Shown: positions 10,233-19,622 of the stretch, piece by piece | Layout of the letters: every line of letters starts with the position of its first letter | Numbering within the stretch: position 1 is the stretch's first letter | Origin: Hyphomicrobiales bacterium | GTDB lineage: Bacteria > Pseudomonadota > Alphaproteobacteria > Rhizobiales > Rhizobiaceae | NCBI GenBank assembly: GCA_900471925.1 | Contig: UCGV01000036.1 | Span: forward strand, 85,921 to 149,920 | DNA length: 64,000 nucleotides | Reading direction: 5' to 3' | Translations under genes and position numbers: made by a program | The notes under the pieces: generated by a model | What the model was told of the DNA's origin: nothing | The model's input: the letters and a program-made list of their open reading frames with translations, nothing else | The model's database searches: none

Positions 10233-10853
10233 TTATACGATCGAATAGGCTACTGAACCGAGCGCTACAGCGCCGAAGGCGAGCAGCATGTAGCTTGTCG
10301 CGCGGCCGATTTTTGCCGTGAAATCGGTTGAGAGCCGGTTCCGCGCAAGGCTGACGGAGCCGCTGAGACAGAACCACCAGAGCAGCGAACCCAGGAACAC
10401 GCCCGAGACGATGGCGGCCGAGCTGAAACGCCGCGTCTCTTCCGTCAGGCCAAGGCCGGCAAACAGCGCGCCGAACGACAGGATCGTCGCTGGATTGGAA
10501 ATGGTCAGCAGGAAGGTCGAGACGGTCGTGTGCAGGAAGTCGGCCGCATCGATCTTCGCCGCCTTGATCGCCCCCTTGTTCTTCAGTCCGCGCCAGCCGA
10601 GCCAAAGCAGCATCAGCCCGCCGCCGAGCGCCAGCGGAATGGTGGCAGCCGACATGGTTTCGGCGAAGACCGCAAGACCTGTGACCGCAACGAGCGCGTA
10701 GCTTGCATCGCCCAGCGCCGTCCCGAGCCCACCGGAAAAGCCATACCAGAACCCCTTCTCGAGGCTTCTGTTGATGCAGAGAGTTCCGATCGGCCCAAGC
10801 GGCGCGGTGATGATGACACCCAGGAGGGCGCCCTTCAGGAACAGGAGGAGCAT
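10233..10853 (-). CDS. LysE family exporter
   Basis: A 206-residue inner-membrane protein with six predicted helices and the LysE/RhtB signature near the N-terminus (LGVIITAPLGPIGTLCINRSL, split here after the proline-glycine turn). The family exports amino acids or their derivatives; the substrate cannot be read from sequence. It converges on the mini rod gene and stands upstream of nothing on its own strand, so it is probably monocistronic. Confidence 0.85.
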   Translation of the reverse strand: MLLLFLKGALLGVIITAPLGPIGTLCINRSLEKGFWYGFSGGLGTALGDASYALVAVTGLAVFAETMSAATIPLALGGGLMLLWLGWRGLKNKGAIKAAKIDAADFLHTTVSTFLLTISNPATILSFGALFAGLGLTEETRRFSSAAIVSGVFLGSLLWWFCLSGSVSLARNRLSTDFTAKIGRATSYMLLAFGAVALGSVAYSIV

Positions 10854-10907
10854 TGTCCGTTTCGTTTCTTCTTGGTCGCTTGCCGGTCTCGGACAGGCTC
10901 ATCAAAA

Positions 10908-10935
10908 TCAAAAGGCCGCCAATTATGGCGGCCTT
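10908..10935 (-). terminator. suf operon terminator
   Basis: Perfect nine-base arms AAGGCCGCC (10912-10920) and GGCGGCCTT (10927-10935) surround AATTAT. Read on the minus strand the hairpin follows the sufA stop by 23 bases and is trailed by TTTTGATTTTGA, a good terminator for the suf operon. Confidence 0.85.
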
Positions 10936-10958
10936 CCGGCAAACTCAATGGAAAACTG

Positions 10959-11354
10959 TTAATGCTGGGCAGGAACCACGGCATCGCCGCGTGCGGCGAG
11001 CGCTGCGAGATCGGCAGGCTTCAGTTCCACGGATTCACCGCAGCCGCAGGCCGATGTCTGGTTCGGGTTGGTGAAGGTGAAGCCCGAGCGCAGCGTCGTG
11101 GTCTCGAAGCCGAGTTCGGTGCCGAGCAGGTAGAGAACAGCTGACGGCTCGATCCAGACCCTTGCGCCATCGCGCTCGATCAGATCGTCCTTGCCATTGG
11201 GCTCTGTCACCAGGTTGATGGTATATTCCATCCCAGCGCAGCCACCCTTCTTGATGCCGACGCGAATGCCCTTGGCATCCGGCCCGCCACTCTCGACGAT
11301 CGCCTTCACGCGCTCGGCGGCGGCTGTCGTCATGCTCATCACTGCAAAGCCCAT
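10959..11354 (-). CDS. sufA: A-type Fe-S scaffold/carrier SufA
   Basis: A 131-residue HesB/IscA-family protein that receives Fe-S clusters from the SufBCD scaffold and passes them to target proteins. The three conserved cysteines are present: one in KKGGCAGMEY and two in the C-terminal SACGCGES. Rhizobial orthologues share the longer MGFAVM start; a second ATG five codons on is an alternative. It is the last gene of the operon, after sufT, with the terminator 23 bases downstream. Confidence 0.95.
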   Translation of the reverse strand: MGFAVMSMTTAAAERVKAIVESGGPDAKGIRVGIKKGGCAGMEYTINLVTEPNGKDDLIERDGARVWIEPSAVLYLLGTELGFETTTLRSGFTFTNPNQTSACGCGESVELKPADLAALAARGDAVVPAQH

Positions 11355-11430
11355 CGGCTCTTTCTCCTTCCACGACCGGGGTCAAGATCCGGCGCTTCAT
11401 GAATCAATGTAAGGCTGCGGCCTTAATCGA

Positions 11431-11805
11431 TCAATACCAACCGACCGCGACCTGTGCTTCTTCGGACATACGATCAGGCGTCCACGGCGGATCGAAGGTC
11501 ATGGAGACATCGACACCCGAAACGCCTTCGACGGCGCCAACCGCATTTTCCACCCAGCCGGGCATCTCGCCGGCAACCGGGCAGCCCGGTGCTGTCAGCG
11601 TCATCATGATCTTGACCATCCGGTCATCTTCGATGTCGATCTTGTAGATGAGGCCGAGCTCGAAAATGTCTGCCGGAATTTCCGGGTCGTAGACGGTTTT
11701 GAGCGCGCCGATCACGCCTTCGCTGAGACGCGCCAGCTCCTCTTCGGGAATGCTGGAATGCACGATGCCTTCGCGCACGTCGATCTTCTCGTCATTCAGG
11801 CTCAT
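11431..11805 (-). CDS. sufT: SUF system protein SufT/SufX (DUF59, MIP18-like)
   Basis: A 124-residue DUF59 protein. The diagnostic VYDPEIPADIFELGLIY and LTAPGCPVAGEMP motifs are visible, the latter with the family's conserved Cys. Such proteins assist maturation of Fe-S proteins. The frame is open upstream to 11874, but GAGGAAGAAG precedes the ATG at 11805, which is 11 bases after the sufS stop. It corresponds to sufX in the Agrobacterium operon order. Confidence 0.92.
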   Translation of the reverse strand: MSLNDEKIDVREGIVHSSIPEEELARLSEGVIGALKTVYDPEIPADIFELGLIYKIDIEDDRMVKIMMTLTAPGCPVAGEMPGWVENAVGAVEGVSGVDVSMTFDPPWTPDRMSEEAQVAVGWY

Positions 11806-11815
11806 GGCTTCTTCC

Positions 11816-13057
11816 TCAAGCAAAGAACTTGCGCGCATAGTCGAGCGCATCGGCCAGCGCGTCCACTTCGGCACGGGTATTATACATGCCGAATGATGCC
11901 CGGCATGTGGAGGTCACGCCGAAGCGTTTCAAGAGCGGCATGGCGCAATGCGTGCCGGCGCGAACGGCGACACCCTGGCGGTCGATCACCATCGAGACGT
12001 CATGCGCATGGATACCCGCAAGCTCGAAGGAGAAGATGGCGCCCTTGCCGGGCGCATTGCCGAAGACGCGAAGTGAATTCACCGCCTTCAGCCGCTCCTC
12101 GGCATAGGCCGTCAGGTCGGCCTCATGGGCAGCGATATTCTCGCGGCCGATCTTGTCCATGTAGTCGAGCGCATAACCGAGCCCGATCGCCTGCACGATC
12201 GGCGGCGTGCCTGCCTCGAACCGGTGCGGCGGATCGTTATAGGTGACGACATCTTCGCTCACCTCGAAGATCATCTCGCCGCCGCCCTGGAACGGCCGCA
12301 TCTCCTTCAACCGGTCCTTCTTACCATAGAGAACGCCGATTCCGGAGGGCCCGTAGAGCTTATGGCCGGTCATGACATACCAGTCGCAATCGATGTCCTG
12401 AACATCGACCGGCAGATGCACGGCACCCTGCGAGCCATCGATCAGCACCGGAATACCGCGCTCATGGGCAATGCGGCAGACTTCCTTGACCGGTACGATG
12501 GTGCCGAGCGCATTCGACATATGGGTAATCGCGACGAGCTTGGTCTTGTCGGTCAGGCTCTTCTCGAACGCCTCGATATGGAAGGCGCCCTCGTCATCGA
12601 CGGGAACCCAGACGAGCTTGGCGCCCTGCCTCTCCCTGATGAAATGCCAGGGCACGATATTGGAGTGGTGCTCCATGATCGTCAGCACGATCTCGTCGCC
12701 TTCGCCGATCTTGGGCATGCCCCAGCCGTAGGCGACGGTGTTGATCGCCTCGGTCGAGTTCTTGGTGAAGACGATATCGTCTACCGAAGGAGCGTTCAGG
12801 AAGCGGCGAACCTTTTCGCGCGCCGCTTCATAGGCTTCGGTCGCCGCATTGGAGAGGTAATGCAGGCCGCGGTGCACATTCGCATATTCATGTGTGTAGG
12901 CATGCGAGATCGCATCGATCACCGCCTGCGGCTTCTGTGCGGAAGCGCCATTGTCCAGATAGACCAGCGGCTTGCCATGCACCTTCTCCGCAAGGATCGG
13001 GAAATCCCTGCGGATGGCTTCGACATCATAGGCGGTTGCCGGCACGATCTTGTCCAT
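11816..13057 (-). CDS. sufS: cysteine desulfurase SufS (S1)
   Basis: A 413-residue class-V PLP enzyme of the SufS group, releasing sulphur from cysteine as an enzyme persulfide. PLP lysine K233 lies in MTGHKLYGPSG and catalytic C371 in RAGTHCAMPLL. The N-terminus (FPILAEKVHGKPLVYLDNGA) is typical. It lies between sufD and sufT with spacings of about 12 and 10 bases. No sufE is seen in the operon. Confidence 0.96.
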   Translation of the reverse strand: MDKIVPATAYDVEAIRRDFPILAEKVHGKPLVYLDNGASAQKPQAVIDAISHAYTHEYANVHRGLHYLSNAATEAYEAAREKVRRFLNAPSVDDIVFTKNSTEAINTVAYGWGMPKIGEGDEIVLTIMEHHSNIVPWHFIRERQGAKLVWVPVDDEGAFHIEAFEKSLTDKTKLVAITHMSNALGTIVPVKEVCRIAHERGIPVLIDGSQGAVHLPVDVQDIDCDWYVMTGHKLYGPSGIGVLYGKKDRLKEMRPFQGGGEMIFEVSEDVVTYNDPPHRFEAGTPPIVQAIGLGYALDYMDKIGRENIAAHEADLTAYAEERLKAVNSLRVFGNAPGKGAIFSFELAGIHAHDVSMVIDRQGVAVRAGTHCAMPLLKRFGVTSTCRASFGMYNTRAEVDALADALDYARKFFA

Positions 13058-13069
13058 GGCGCTTTCCGA

Positions 13070-14344
13070 TCAGGCGTGCTTTTCCAGCCAGGCCGAAATG
13101 ACGCCTTCCAGCGCCTCGACCAGGGCTTCGTCTTCCAGTTCCTCGACGATCTCGGCAACGAAGGCGTTGACGAGCATGGCGCGCGCCTTGTTCTCCGGAA
13201 TGCCGCGAGCCATCAGGTAATAGAGATGGTTGTGGTCGATATCGGCCACCGTCGCACCATGGCCGCACTGTACGTCGTCAGCGAAGATTTCGAGCTCGGG
13301 CTTGACCGAGAACTCGGCATCGTCGGACATCAGCAGCGTGTTGCAGGCCATCTTGGCATCGGTCTTCTGGGCATCGGGCGCAACCCGGATCATGCCTTGG
13401 AAGACGCCCCTGGCGCGATCGAAGACGACGTTGCGGACCACTTCCGTCGAGCCGGTATGCGGCACGTTGTGGCCGAGCACCATCGTCACGTCGGTATGCG
13501 TCTCGCCGCCGAGCAGGTTGATGCCGCGCAGCGTCAGATCGGCGCCCTTGCCGCTCACCTTGATGTGCAGCTCCTGACGCACCAGCTTGCCGCCGGCGTT
13601 GATGACAAAGAGCTTCAGCTTGGCGTCGGCAGCGAGATCGACGCGGATCTGGCCGAGATGCGTATCCTCACCACCCTGCTGCTGCAGGATGATCCAGGTC
13701 AGTTCCGTACCCTCACCCACCGTGATGTCACTGACATGCGACACGAGCGCGGCATCACCTGTCACCGACTGGTGACGTTCGATCACGACGCCCTTCACAT
13801 TGGCGCCGAAGGCGACCGGCAGGCGGGTATGGATATCGCCGCCTGCATGGATGAACTGGATTTCCAGCGGCTCTTCGAGCTCGGTGCCATCAGGCACCTC
13901 GACCACATAGCCGTCCTTGACGAAGCTGCCATTGATCCGGCCGACCGCATCGTCATTGCCGAGCGCGTCGAGGCCGGCAGCGGCCGAACCGTCGGTCAGC
14001 TTTTCGGAATAGAGCGAAACCTGGAGGTCACCAGCCGAAGCCTTGTTGGCGGCCTTGCCCTGGATGACGGAGAGGACCGGGGAACCCTCGACCAGCGGCT
14101 CCAGCGCTTCCGAGCCGGCGTCACCGGCGTGAGCCGGAACAGCGCGCAACAGGTTCTTGAGGTCGGTATAGTGCCAGGCCTCGATGCGTCGCGTCGGCAG
14201 GCCCTGCTTCTTCAGGTCGTCGAGCAGCCGGTCACGCAGCGCGGTAACCGCACCATTGCCCGGCAATTCGCCGATCTGTTCGTTGAAGGCTTCGATCAGC
14301 GCCGCTTCGGCCGCGGTCAGGCGGCTCGTCGTTTGCATGTTCAT
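13070..14344 (-). CDS. sufD: Fe-S assembly scaffold subunit SufD
   Basis: A SufD protein of about 424 residues, partner of SufB and SufC in the scaffold complex. The C-terminal beta-helix end is diagnostic (DVQCGHGATVADIDHNHLYYLMARGI), including the conserved His of this region. A GTG at 14365 would add seven residues, but AAGGA upstream spaces better with the ATG at 14344. The sufC stop is 23 bases upstream. Confidence 0.95.
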   Translation of the reverse strand: MNMQTTSRLTAAEAALIEAFNEQIGELPGNGAVTALRDRLLDDLKKQGLPTRRIEAWHYTDLKNLLRAVPAHAGDAGSEALEPLVEGSPVLSVIQGKAANKASAGDLQVSLYSEKLTDGSAAAGLDALGNDDAVGRINGSFVKDGYVVEVPDGTELEEPLEIQFIHAGGDIHTRLPVAFGANVKGVVIERHQSVTGDAALVSHVSDITVGEGTELTWIILQQQGGEDTHLGQIRVDLAADAKLKLFVINAGGKLVRQELHIKVSGKGADLTLRGINLLGGETHTDVTMVLGHNVPHTGSTEVVRNVVFDRARGVFQGMIRVAPDAQKTDAKMACNTLLMSDDAEFSVKPELEIFADDVQCGHGATVADIDHNHLYYLMARGIPENKARAMLVNAFVAEIVEELEDEALVEALEGVISAWLEKHA

Positions 14345-14367
14345 GGACGTCGTCCTTTCCGCCACGC

Positions 14368-15123
14368 TCAGGCTGCGGCGCCGATAATGTCGGCGTAACC
14401 GTTGGCTTCCAGCTCGTGGGCGAGCGTCTTGTCGCCCGACTTGATGACCTGGCCCTTGTAGAGAACGTGGACCGTATCGGGCACGATATAGTCGAGCAGG
14501 CGCTGGTAGTGAGTGATGACGATGACGGCACGATCCGGCGAACGCAGCGCGTTGACGCCGTCGGCCACGATCTTCAGCGCGTCGATGTCGAGACCGGAAT
14601 CGGTTTCGTCGAGCACGCAGAGCTTCGGCTCGAGCAGCGCCATCTGCAGGATTTCGGCGCGCTTCTTTTCACCGCCGGAGAAACCGACGTTGAGCGGGCG
14701 CTTCAGCATATCGGTATTGATCTGCAGCTTGGCGGCAGCGTCCTTGACGCGGCGCATGAAGTCAGGCGTCGTCAGCTCGTCTTCGCCGCGCGCCTTGCGC
14801 TGCTCGTTCATCGCCACTTTCAGGAACTGCATGGTGGCAACGCCCGGAATTTCGACCGGATACTGAAAGGCCAGGAACACGCCCTTGGCGGCGCGCTCGG
14901 CAGCGTCGAGTTCAAGAATGCTCTCGCCGTTATAGAGAATATCGCCCTCGGTCACTTCATAATCTTCGCGGCCGGAAAGGATATAGGAGAGCGTCGACTT
15001 GCCGGAGCCGTTCGGGCCCATGATGGCGGCAACTTCGCCGGCCTTCACGGTGAGGTTCAGGCCACGGATGATCTCGGTGCCGTCTTCGGCGATGCGGGCA
15101 TGAAGGTTCTTGATTTCAAGCAT
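14368..15123 (-). CDS. sufC: Fe-S assembly ATPase SufC
   Basis: A 251-residue ABC-type ATPase that drives conformational change of the SufBD scaffold. Walker A is MGPNGSGKSTLSY, the ABC signature is GFSGGEKKRAEI and Walker B reads LCVLDETDSGLD, where the DET replaces the usual DEP, as in other SufC proteins. The frame opens 11 codons earlier, but AGGAACC precedes the ATG at 15123 and homologues start MLEIKNL. Confidence 0.97.
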   Translation of the reverse strand: MLEIKNLHARIAEDGTEIIRGLNLTVKAGEVAAIMGPNGSGKSTLSYILSGREDYEVTEGDILYNGESILELDAAERAAKGVFLAFQYPVEIPGVATMQFLKVAMNEQRKARGEDELTTPDFMRRVKDAAAKLQINTDMLKRPLNVGFSGGEKKRAEILQMALLEPKLCVLDETDSGLDIDALKIVADGVNALRSPDRAVIVITHYQRLLDYIVPDTVHVLYKGQVIKSGDKTLAHELEANGYADIIGAAA

Positions 15124-15204
15124 CTTTGGTTCCTGCGTTTTCTCTGCGCAGCTCACTCAGAGCCTCGCGTAATTTCTAAGAATGTCGACCTGTTGCGTTA
15201 GCCG

Positions 15205-15426
15205 CTATCGCCCAAAACGGATCAAAGCGAGAAGCAATTCGACAAGACTCGGGAGACTCAGAATGACCTCTCCCGGCTTTTCTACGCGCTGTCGAAGAAA
15301 CACATAGGGCTGCTCCGGCGGCACTTCTGTCTCGTATCTGTGCTCGCGGGACCCTATCTTCGACAGGATCTCCCCGCGCATATTTGTCAGACGTTCAAGA
15401 ATTCGCTTCTTGTCCGCCTCGCTCAT
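15205..15426 (-). CDS. 73-residue unknown protein inside the suf operon
   Basis: A small protein between sufB and sufC on the same strand. Its ATG (15426-15424) begins one base after the sufB stop, so translation is probably coupled to sufB. The N-terminus is charged (EADKKRILERLTNMRGEIL), the middle is polar with a Pro-rich turn (EVPPEQPYVFLRQ) and the end is hydrophobic (LPSLVELLLALIRFGR), possibly an amphipathic helix. There are no cysteines, so it is unlikely to carry a cluster. I recognise no family. Confidence 0.65.
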   Translation of the reverse strand: MSEADKKRILERLTNMRGEILSKIGSREHRYETEVPPEQPYVFLRQRVEKPGEVILSLPSLVELLLALIRFGR

Positions 15427-15427
15427 G

Positions 15428-16897
<1,470 letters not shown>

Positions 16898-17039
16898 GTC
16901 ACTCTCCAATCTCGCCGGAGAAAAGGTCCGGCAGCTTGTTCAGTGGGGCAATTTGTGTGCCCCTGATGTAAGTGGCCAAAAGGGACTTTTCAGCCCTGTT
17001 GGCAAGTAGAAATTTGCGTTTCCGCAAGAATGTGAGGCG

Positions 17040-18206
17040 TCAGGCCGCCTCGCCCGCCAGCTTTCGCCGGGAGGCAATCTTGGCAAAGGCGGCAATCGCC
17101 CTGTCTATGTCTTCATCCGTCGTCGAAAAGCCGAGCGATATGCGCAGCGCCCCGAGCTTCGGATCGCGGCCCATCGCCGTCAGCACATGGCTTTCGCCGA
17201 CCCTGCCGGAAGAGCAGGCCGAACCCGCCGAAAGAGCGACACCTTCAAGATCGAAGGCGATCTGCCCCGTCTCGGCCTTCATGCAGGGAAGCGTGAAGAA
17301 AATGGTATTGGCGACACGCGGGCCGCCGGCGCCATGAATGATGACATCGGCTGCGGCAACGCGCATCCCCTCTTCCAGCCGGTCGCGCAGGACGGCGATC
17401 GCAGCGTTGCGCTCTTCGAAATTCTGCAGAACGGCTTCCGCCGCCGCGCCGAAACCGATCAGCGCCAGCGAATTCTGTGTCCCTGAGCGGTGACCCTTTT
17501 CCTGCCCGCCGCCGCGGATCAGCGCCTTCGGCATCAGCGCTTCGCCGCGGGCGACGAGTGCGCCGGCGCCTTTGGGGCCGCCGATCTTGTGGGAGGAAAT
17601 GATCATGAAGTCCGCGCCGATGCGCTCGATCTCGATCGGCAGGCGGCCGGCCGCCTGAACGGCGTCGACCACGAACAGCCCGCCATGGGCGCGCACGATG
17701 CGGCCCGCTTCCTCGACCGGCTGGACGATGCCCGTCTCGTTGTTGACGAACATGATCGCCACCATCGGCAGGCCGCTTGTCTTGTCATGCGCATCGAGAA
17801 GAGCCGCAAGCGCAGTCAGATCGACCGTACCGGCTTCGGTGACAGGGATCTCTGTCGTCTTGTCCTTCGGGAAGCGGCCGCCTTCGCGCACCGCCAGATG
17901 TTCTACGGCGGAATGATAGAGATGGCCGAGCTTCAGCGGCGTGCGACCCATGCTGAAATCAGGCGTCAGCACCATGTTGGCAGCTTCGGTGGCGCCGCTG
18001 GTGAAGATGACATTGGCGGGGTCGGCGCCCGTCAGAACGGCAATCTTGCGGCGCGCACCCTCGATGGCAGCACGCGCGGCACGGCCCTCGCCGTGGACGG
18101 AATTGGGGTTGCCGAAGACATCCACGGCACGCATGATCGCTTCACGCGCTGCGGGGTGCATCGGCGATGTTGCGTTCCAATCGAGATAAAGGCGTGGCGG
18201 CGCCAT
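17040..18206 (-). CDS. sufS2: cysteine desulfurase (NifS/IscS-like), first gene of suf operon
   Basis: A 388-residue group I (IscS/NifS-type) desulfurase, distinct from the group II SufS downstream. PLP lysine K207 lies in SSHKIGGPKG and catalytic C331 in SAGSACSSGRVG, the longer Cys loop of the group. The ATG at 18206 begins MAPPRLYLDWNATSP; open frame upstream is non-coding promoter region. As first gene it should set sulphur supply for the whole suf operon and perhaps for tRNA thiolation. Confidence 0.93.
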   Translation of the reverse strand: MAPPRLYLDWNATSPMHPAAREAIMRAVDVFGNPNSVHGEGRAARAAIEGARRKIAVLTGADPANVIFTSGATEAANMVLTPDFSMGRTPLKLGHLYHSAVEHLAVREGGRFPKDKTTEIPVTEAGTVDLTALAALLDAHDKTSGLPMVAIMFVNNETGIVQPVEEAGRIVRAHGGLFVVDAVQAAGRLPIEIERIGADFMIISSHKIGGPKGAGALVARGEALMPKALIRGGGQEKGHRSGTQNSLALIGFGAAAEAVLQNFEERNAAIAVLRDRLEEGMRVAAADVIIHGAGGPRVANTIFFTLPCMKAETGQIAFDLEGVALSAGSACSSGRVGESHVLTAMGRDPKLGALRISLGFSTTDEDIDRAIAAFAKIASRRKLAGEAA

Positions 18207-18294
18207 TGTCTTCGGTCCTGCGCTTGACGAGCTTGCTTCGGGCGCGGCGGTGCATTTTTCTTGAAATTTCCGCCGGGCTTGCCTTATGACACGT

Positions 18295-18351
18295 TCCACG
18301 CTGCGTGGATCGCCATGCAAGTTTCGAATTGTTCTAAACTGCGTTTTAGAA
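18295..18351. promoter_or_regulatory. two palindromes upstream of sufS2
   Basis: TCCACGC-T-GCGTGGA spans 18295-18309 with perfect seven-base arms. TTCTAAA and TTTAGAA (18332-18338, 18345-18351) form a second perfect repeat with a six-base spacer. The latter contains half-sites like those of the rhizobial Irr iron control element, though in outward orientation. Both lie 89-145 bases from the sufS2 ATG in the 218-base divergent gap. Confidence 0.55.
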
Positions 18352-18355
18352 AAGC

Positions 18356-18370
18356 TGACAACTGTCGTCA
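18356..18370. promoter_or_regulatory. IRO-box-like site (possible RirA operator)
   Basis: TGACAACTGTCGTCA fits the TGA-N9-TCA iron-responsive operator consensus used by RirA in Rhizobium and Agrobacterium, where suf genes are known iron-regulated targets. It is five bases from the TTTAGAA arm, 54 bases upstream of the hydrolase ATG and about 150 upstream of sufS2. The match is short and could be chance. Confidence 0.5.
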
Positions 18371-18424
18371 AGTCATGTTGTCGCCCAAACGTGGCGTGGA
18401 CGCGAAATAAAACCCGGAGTACCG

Positions 18425-19102
18425 ATGCCCGAAGTCATTTTCAACGGCCCAGCCGGCCGTCTTGAAGGCCGCTACCAGCCCTCCAAGGAAAAGAGCGCAC
18501 CGATCGCCGTCATTCTGCACCCGCATCCGCAGTTTGGTGGCACGATGAACAACCAGATCGTCTACCAGCTCTTCTACATGTTTCAGAAGCGCGGCTTTAC
18601 GACGCTGCGCTTCAATTTCCGTGGCATCGGCCGCAGCCAGGGCGAGTTCGACCATGGCGCCGGTGAGCTTTCGGATGCCGCTTCTGCGCTCGATTGGGTT
18701 CAGGGCCTGCACCCCGATTCGAAGACCTGCTGGGTTGCCGGCTATTCCTTCGGCTCCTGGATCGGCATGCAGCTTCTGATGCGCCGCCCTGAGATCGAAG
18801 GCTTCATGTCGATCGCGCCGCAGCCGAACACCTATGACTTCTCGTTCCTGGCGCCCTGCCCGTCCTCCGGCCTGATCATCAATGGCGAGGCGGACAAGGT
18901 TGCTCCGGAAAAGGATGTCAACGGCCTCGTCGAGAAGCTGAAAACCCAGAAGGGCATTCTCATCACCCACCGCACGGTGCCGGGCGCCAACCACTTCTTC
19001 AACGGCCAGGTCGATACGCTGATGGCCGAGTGCGAGGATTACCTCGACCGCCGCCTCAACGGCGAACTGGTGCCGGAACCGGCCGCCAAGCGCATCAGGT
19101 AA
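18425..19102 (+). CDS. alpha/beta hydrolase
   Basis: A 225-residue hydrolase of the dienelactone-hydrolase/prolyl-peptidase-like type. It shows the oxyanion segment LHPHPQFGGTMNN, the nucleophile elbow AGYSFGSW with Ser, an Asp in NGEADKVAP and the His in PGANHFF. The substrate is unknown. It is divergent from sufS2 and may share the iron-responsive region. Its 3' end overlaps the convergent acetyltransferase gene by eight bases. Confidence 0.85.
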   Translation: MPEVIFNGPAGRLEGRYQPSKEKSAPIAVILHPHPQFGGTMNNQIVYQLFYMFQKRGFTTLRFNFRGIGRSQGEFDHGAGELSDAASALDWVQGLHPDSKTCWVAGYSFGSWIGMQLLMRRPEIEGFMSIAPQPNTYDFSFLAPCPSSGLIINGEADKVAPEKDVNGLVEKLKTQKGILITHRTVPGANHFFNGQVDTLMAECEDYLDRRLNGELVPEPAAKRIR

Positions 19103-19622
19103 CGGTCTGCCGCATGGCGGCCGTCATCTCGAATTCGGCACATTCGATGCCTTCGATAAAGATCGGCCCGCGTTCTCGCATGCCGATCTTTTTTAATATG
19201 TGCTGAGAGGTCAGATTGTCCGGGTGCGCGAAGGCAATGAAATGCGGCGCGACGTTCCGGGCGAAGAACCAGTCCGCAAGGCCGCCGGCGATTTCCGTGG
19301 CATAGCCCTTGCCCCATTCACGGGCATAGAAGGCATAGCCCATCTCGTATTCGCCGGTGGCGTAAAGCGAGATTCCTGCGCGGCCGATGAAGCGGCCATC
19401 CTCGCGGCTGACGATCTTGTATTTCGTCGTGCCGTCGCGCGCCTGTTCCGCAAGATAGGTCCGCAGCCGCTCCTCGCATTTTTCCCTGGGCCAGGGAGCG
19501 CCGCCGGACATGTAGCGCGTCGTCTCGATCGTCGAATGCAGGTCATGGATCAGATCGGCATCGCCGTTTTCCCACATGACAGCGGCAAGCCGAGATGTTT
19601 GGAAAATGATCTCGCCGCTCAT
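19095..19622 (-). CDS. GNAT family N-acetyltransferase (RimJ/RimL-like)
   Basis: A 175-residue acetyltransferase. The acetyl-CoA binding region reads YEMGYAFYAREWGKGYATEI, with the Arg/Gly-x-Gly loop form of the RimJ/RimL group, and the later HPDNLTSQHILKKIGM segment is the family's strand-helix end. The acceptor is unknown. Its ATG overlaps the end of anmK by four bases, so the two genes are co-transcribed. Confidence 0.87.
   Translation of the reverse strand: MSGEIIFQTSRLAAVMWENGDADLIHDLHSTIETTRYMSGGAPWPREKCEERLRTYLAEQARDGTTKYKIVSREDGRFIGRAGISLYATGEYEMGYAFYAREWGKGYATEIAGGLADWFFARNVAPHFIAFAHPDNLTSQHILKKIGMRERGPIFIEGIECAEFEMTAAMRQTVT

Noticed and set aside
12125..14398. Long plus-strand open frame of 757 codons antisense to sufS and sufD
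   Set aside because: It is the mirror of the sufS/sufD codon use in GC-rich DNA; the translated sequence is rich in His, Arg and Gly with no family features, whereas the minus-strand proteins are clearly SufS and SufD.
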